Assembly: GCA_036502625.1 (NCBI GenBank)
Contig: DASXYG010000122.1
Span: forward strand, 76,686-140,685
Direction of reading: 5' to 3'
Length of the DNA stretch: 64,000 bases
DNA from: DASXYG01 sp036502625
GTDB taxonomy: Bacteria; Actinomycetota; Actinomycetes; Streptosporangiales; Streptosporangiaceae
Position numbers and translations under genes: made by a program. This document shows positions 60,418 to 64,000 of this stretch, piece by piece (the stretch's first letter is position 1; each line of letters opens with the position of its first letter). The notes beneath the pieces were generated by a model, which was given only the letters and a program-made list of their open reading frames with translations, was not told where the DNA came from and searched no databases.

Positions 60418-61239
60418 ATGGGCGGATACGAGGCACTGCTGACCGACGTGGCGCACGGCGTGGCGACGATCTGGCTGAACCGGCCGGAACGGCGGAACGC
60501 GTTCAGCGGGCGGATGACCGAGGAGCTGTACGCCGCGTTCGGCGCGTACGAGGCGGACGACGCCGTGCGCGCGATCGTGGTGACGGGGTCGGGACGGTAC
60601 TTCTCGGCCGGCGCCGACCTGGGGAGCGGCGGCGGCACCTTCGACCACTCCGACGAGGAGTACGCGCGGCGCGCGGCGGAGGAGGACGCCCGGGTCGTGC
60701 CGTGGCGGATGCGCACGCCGGTCATCGGCGCGCTCAACGGGTCCGCGGTGGGCATGGGCCTCACGCTGCCGATGCAGTGGGACGTCAGGTACGCCGCCGA
60801 GGACGGCAAGTACGGGTTCGTGTTCAACCGGCGCGGCATCGTCCCCGAGGCGGGCTCGACGTGGATCGTGCCCCGGCTCGTCGGCGTCTCGCGCGCCATG
60901 GAGCTGCTGCTGTCCGGGCGGATCTTCAGCGGCGCCGAGGCGGCCGAGATGGGCCTGGTCTCGCGTGCGCTGCCGGCCGCCGACGTGCTCGGCGCGGCGC
61001 AGGACCTGGCCCGCGACATCGCCGCCAACACCGCGCCCGTCTCGGTCGCGGCCACCAAGGCGCTGGTCTACCGCGGGCTCGAGGAGGCCGACCGGGACGC
61101 CGCGCACGAGGTCGAGGCCGGGGTGTTCCGGTGGTCGGGCAAGCAGCCGGACGCGGCCGAGGGCGTCACGTCGTTCCTGGAGAAACGCGCACCCGCGTGG
61201 AAGATGTCGAAGAGCGCCGACGTACCGCCAGGCCTGTGA
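60418..61239 (+). CDS. Enoyl-CoA hydratase/isomerase family protein
   Basis: A 273-residue crotonase-fold protein. The oxyanion-hole segments are YFSAGADLGS and NGSAVGMGLTLPMQWDVR, and VFNRRGIVPEAGSTWIVPRLVG carries the Glu164-type residue. The position of the first crotonase glutamate appears to be Thr, so hydratase activity by the two-Glu mechanism is doubtful; a one-Glu crotonase reaction is possible. GGGAGG precedes the ATG. The MFS gene overlaps its stop (GTGA). Confidence 0.88.
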   Translation: MGGYEALLTDVAHGVATIWLNRPERRNAFSGRMTEELYAAFGAYEADDAVRAIVVTGSGRYFSAGADLGSGGGTFDHSDEEYARRAAEEDARVVPWRMRTPVIGALNGSAVGMGLTLPMQWDVRYAAEDGKYGFVFNRRGIVPEAGSTWIVPRLVGVSRAMELLLSGRIFSGAEAAEMGLVSRALPAADVLGAAQDLARDIAANTAPVSVAATKALVYRGLEEADRDAAHEVEAGVFRWSGKQPDAAEGVTSFLEKRAPAWKMSKSADVPPGL

Positions 61240-62630
61240 GCACGGCGTCCGTGCGTCCGGGCGCGATCAGCGGCGACATCGCCGCGCGCCTGGACCGGCT
61301 GCCGCTGACCCGCCTGCAGTACGGGCTCGCCGCGATCACCCAGATCTACTGGGGCCTGATCATCGCCACGGACGGGATGCCCGCGCGGCTGTACCCGTTC
61401 CTGTGGGAGCCGCGCGGCATGACGACGTTCGAGTTCTCGGTCATCCTCGCGGCCAACATCGGCGCCGGGATCCTGGTCGGGGAGTGGCTCGGCGGGTTCC
61501 TGTCCGACCGGTTCGGCCGCAAGAAGGTGCTCGTCGCCTCGCCGGCGGTGGTCGCGATCTTCATGTGGCCGATCGCGTTCACCAACGACTTCTGGTGGCT
61601 GCTGCTCTGGAACTTCCTGTTCGCCATCGGCATGGGCCTGATGCTCGCCACCAACGCGGTCTACCTGCACGAGATCGCGCCTCCGGGATCGCGGCACCGC
61701 ATCGCCATGCGGACGCAGCTCCTCACCGCGATCTGCGCGCTGGTGCCCGCGGTGCTCAGCTTCCTGTGGATCCCCGGCCACTACCGGGTCTTCCTGATCG
61801 TGCTGGCCGCGATCCAGATGGTGATCCTCGTGCCGCTCGGCTTCTTCGGGCTGAAGGAGTCGCCGCGGTGGCTTGAGGGCAAGGGCCGGCACGAGGAGGC
61901 CGACCGCATCGTGTCGCGCTGGGAGTCGGCGATCTCCCGCAGGTTCGGCGCGCTGGCCGAGCCGGACGCCAGCAAGAACCCCGTCGTGCCCAGCGAGCGG
62001 GTGCCCGCGCGCGAGCTGTTCGTCGGGACGTACGGACGCCGGACGTACCTGCTGCTGTTCGTCTGGGTGCTCGGTTATCCGGGCATCGTGTACGGCGCCC
62101 TGTCGTACCTGCCGACGTACCTCGTCGAGCACCACTGGACCCCGCACGAGATCTTCTTCTGGGGCGGCGCCGGCATCGCCGCGGCGCCGTTCGTGGTGCT
62201 GACGTTCTACGGCATCTCGTTCTTCGGCGAGCGGTTCGAGCGCAAGAACATCATCATGCTCGCCGGCGCCGTGTTCACGGTGGAGATGCTCCTGCTGCTG
62301 GTCGTCCAGTCGAAGGCGGGGCTGGCGATCCTGATCATCATCGGCCAGTGCGCCGGGATGATCTGGCTGTTCAACATGTACAACTACACGTCGGCGGCGT
62401 ACCCGACGCGGCTGCGCTCGGTCGGCACGGGCTGGACGGACGGCATCGGCCACCTCGGCACGCTCCTCGGCCCGCTGGCCATCGGCCCGCTGTACGCGGC
62501 GACCGCGAACCACGGCCATTACGGCTGGATCCTGTGGTCCGCGCTCCTGTGCACGCTGCTGCCGTCGCTGCTCATCTGGCGGTACGGGATCCGGCAGCGC
62601 GGCGCGATCCTCGAGCAGGTCTCGACGTGA
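61236..62630 (+). CDS. MFS transporter
   Basis: A 464-residue, 12-helix major facilitator. The helix 2-3 loop GGFLSDRFGRKKVLVASPAVV is the family signature, with HEIAPPGSRHRIAMRTQLLTAICA after it. A central cytoplasmic loop (about 215-260) is hydrophilic, and YNYTSAAYPTRLRSVGTGWTDG marks the sugar-porter/aromatic-acid subgroup. It probably imports the substrate of the surrounding acyl-CoA pathway. GTG start overlaps the hydratase stop (GTGA). Confidence 0.88.
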   Translation: MSTASVRPGAISGDIAARLDRLPLTRLQYGLAAITQIYWGLIIATDGMPARLYPFLWEPRGMTTFEFSVILAANIGAGILVGEWLGGFLSDRFGRKKVLVASPAVVAIFMWPIAFTNDFWWLLLWNFLFAIGMGLMLATNAVYLHEIAPPGSRHRIAMRTQLLTAICALVPAVLSFLWIPGHYRVFLIVLAAIQMVILVPLGFFGLKESPRWLEGKGRHEEADRIVSRWESAISRRFGALAEPDASKNPVVPSERVPARELFVGTYGRRTYLLLFVWVLGYPGIVYGALSYLPTYLVEHHWTPHEIFFWGGAGIAAAPFVVLTFYGISFFGERFERKNIIMLAGAVFTVEMLLLLVVQSKAGLAILIIIGQCAGMIWLFNMYNYTSAAYPTRLRSVGTGWTDGIGHLGTLLGPLAIGPLYAATANHGHYGWILWSALLCTLLPSLLIWRYGIRQRGAILEQVST

Positions 62631-62633
62631 CCC

Positions 62634-62677
62634 TTGACACAGGCGGCCCTCGCCCTCAATTCTAAAACTCAATTCTA
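62634..62677 (+). promoter_or_regulatory. Acyl-CoA dehydrogenase promoter with dyad operator C
   Basis: TTGACA at 62634-62639, then AATTCT (62658-62663) after 18 bp as a possible -10. The dyad TAAAACTCAATTCTA (62663-62677) overlaps the end of that -10, and CTCAATTCTA is repeated directly at 62655-62664 and 62668-62677. It matches the operator arms at 60161 and 60351, so the gene probably answers to the same regulator. Confidence 0.5.
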
Positions 62678-62697
62678 GTATTGCCTGGAGGCAATCC

Positions 62698-63927
62698 GTG
62701 GACCTTGATCTTGGCCCCGACATCGACCGGTTCCGCACCGAGCTGCGTCAATGGATCGCGGACAACGCCCCCGCCGGCCTCACCGAGCTGACCGACTGGA
62801 ACGCGGTGTCGATCACCGGCGGCGGCCAGCGCACGGACGCCGACGCGTTCAAGTCGCCGCAGTACGCCGAGTGGTCTGCGCGGCTGGCCGACGCGAAGCT
62901 GATCTGCCCGCACTGGGCGGAGGAATACGGCGGGCAGGGCATGGACGCCGTGCGCGTCGCCGTGCTGAACGAGGAGTTCCACCGCGCCGGCGTGCCCCGG
63001 GTCGTCCGCGGGATGGGCGAGTCGCTGGTCGGCCCGTCGATCATCGCGCACGCCACGCCGGAGCAGAAGGCGTACTTCCTGCCGCGGATCATCTCCGGCC
63101 AGGACGTCTACTGCCAGGGCTTCTCCGAGCCCGGCCACGGGTCGGACCTCGCCGGCGTCGAGACGCGCGCCGTGGTCGACGGCGACGAGCTCGTCATCAG
63201 CGGCCAGAAGGTGTGGACGTCCGGCGCCCACCGGGCGAACATGATCTTCATCCTGTGCCGTACGGACCCGGACGCGCCCAAGCACCGCGGCCTGACGTAC
63301 GTCCTGGCGGACTTCACCCAGCCCGGCGTGGAGTACCGGCCGATCCGGCAGATGTCCGGCGCGGCGGAGTTCTGCGAGGACTTCTTCGACGAGGCGCGCG
63401 CGCCGATCTTCAACGTCATCGGCGGGCTCAACAACGGCTGGCGGGTCGCCATGACGACGCTCGGCCACGAGCGCGGCGGCCGCGCCACGGTCGCGCACCT
63501 GCGGTACGAGCGGGAGTTCTGGGACCTCGTCGAGACCGCGCGCAAGTATGGCAGGGACCGTGACCCGGCCATCCGCAGGCGGCTGGCCTGGGCGTACACC
63601 CAGGTCCAGATCATGCGGTACAGCGGGCTCCGTACGCTCGCGCAGGTCGCGGCCGGCACCCAGCCGGGGCCCGAGGCCTCGGTGTCGAAGCTGTTCTGGA
63701 GCGAGTACCACAAGAAGCTCGGCGAGCTGGCCACCGACATCGTCGGCACCGACTCCCTGGTCCGCCCGGACGGCGACGCCAAGAACGGCTACCCGACGAC
63801 CGACTGGCAGGACACCTTCCTGGCCAGCCGCGCCGGGACGATCTACTCCGGCACCAGCGAGATCCAGCGGAACATCATCGGCGAGCGCGCACTCGGGCTG
63901 CCCAAGGAACCGAAGGTGGAGGTCTGA
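62698..63927 (+). CDS. Acyl-CoA dehydrogenase
   Basis: A 409-residue FAD-linked acyl-CoA dehydrogenase. N-terminal helices (DIDRFRTELRQWIADNAP) precede WAEEYGGQGMDAV, the FAD-binding middle CQGFSEPGHGSDLAGVETRA and GQKVWTSGAHRANMIFILCR, and the C-terminal YSGTSEIQRNIIGERALGLP with the conserved Arg. Probably the first dehydrogenation of a branched or steroid-side-chain acyl-CoA. GTG at 62698 has GGAGG 7 bases upstream. The next gene overlaps its stop (TGATG). Confidence 0.93.
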   Translation: MDLDLGPDIDRFRTELRQWIADNAPAGLTELTDWNAVSITGGGQRTDADAFKSPQYAEWSARLADAKLICPHWAEEYGGQGMDAVRVAVLNEEFHRAGVPRVVRGMGESLVGPSIIAHATPEQKAYFLPRIISGQDVYCQGFSEPGHGSDLAGVETRAVVDGDELVISGQKVWTSGAHRANMIFILCRTDPDAPKHRGLTYVLADFTQPGVEYRPIRQMSGAAEFCEDFFDEARAPIFNVIGGLNNGWRVAMTTLGHERGGRATVAHLRYEREFWDLVETARKYGRDRDPAIRRRLAWAYTQVQIMRYSGLRTLAQVAAGTQPGPEASVSKLFWSEYHKKLGELATDIVGTDSLVRPDGDAKNGYPTTDWQDTFLASRAGTIYSGTSEIQRNIIGERALGLPKEPKVEV

Positions 63928-64000
63928 TGCCGGACGGAGACCGTGACGTTCTGCGCAGCATGGTGACGCCGGAACGGCTCGCCGAGTTCTTCGCGCCGCG
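63927..64000 (+). CDS. Start of an unidentified gene (cut by window edge)
   Basis: Only 24 codons are visible, beginning MPDGDRDVLRSMVTPERLAE. ATG overlaps the stop of the acyl-CoA dehydrogenase (TGATG), so it is cotranscribed. Second acyl-CoA dehydrogenase subunits often sit here, but the N-terminus alone does not identify the product. Confidence 0.6.
   Translation, partial: MPDGDRDVLRSMVTPERLAEFFAP

Overview
The window is chromosomal DNA of a very GC-rich actinomycete. Signs are the near-uniform G/C third codon positions, abundant CCGTACGG words, GTG/TTG/CTG starts, putative leaderless genes, and the families present: ANTAR regulator PdtaR, an F420-type (LLM) oxidoreductase, HTH-LAGLIDADG protein, DUF6292, ParA with a small basic partner. 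Gene content best fits the Streptosporangiales (Actinomadura/Thermomonospora-like). That placement is inference from gene content, not from a phylogenetic marker. No rRNA, IS element, prophage or complete CRISPR array was seen.

Left part (1-23 kb) is mostly core genome: a truncated AraC regulator and a PfpI protein, pyruvate kinase, an HTH-LAGLIDADG gene beside an unusual tRNA-Leu(CAA), pdtaR, a complete branched-chain amino-acid ABC operon (livK-H-M-G-F), a thioesterase, polA, a polysaccharide deacetylase, rpsA, coaE, a ribokinase-like gene, a coupled pilin-like metallopeptidase/lipoprotein pair, and uvrB.

Middle part (23-44 kb) is accessory. It holds a protein made of two copies of one domain, a 59-bp tandem array that appears to be serial copies of the 3' end of the neighbouring tetR, that tetR with an arylamine N-acetyltransferase across a near-perfect 17-bp inverted repeat, a cyclase-homology protein / GntR / GNAT / DUF6292 group, a PucR regulator divergent from an MHS transporter and amidohydrolase, an SGNH hydrolase, a nitronate monooxygenase followed by a DUF35/thiolase pair, a P450 broken by one extra base right after its heme cysteine codon, a HAD hydrolase and a TPR glycosyltransferase.

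From 44 to 50 kb is a second core block: pyrG, Nudix hydrolase, ald, xerD (apparently starting at CTG), parA and its partner. scpA/scpB, often found next to it, are absent. From 50 to 55 kb are an AsnC-type regulator, an O-methyltransferase-like gene and a DrrAB-type exporter with its divergent TetR.

The right end (55-64 kb) looks like an acyl-CoA catabolic regulon. A leftward run (two SDRs, DUF35, thiolase-like lipid-transfer protein, PHP phosphoesterase, LLM oxidoreductase) faces a rightward run (enoyl-CoA hydratase, MFS transporter, acyl-CoA dehydrogenase, a truncated gene). Three copies of a TAGAA-N5-TTCTA dyad lie in the divergent promoter region and in front of the acyl-CoA dehydrogenase, which suggests one TetR-type repressor controls both runs. 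The thiolase/DUF35 pair here is paralogous to the pair at 37.5-39 kb.
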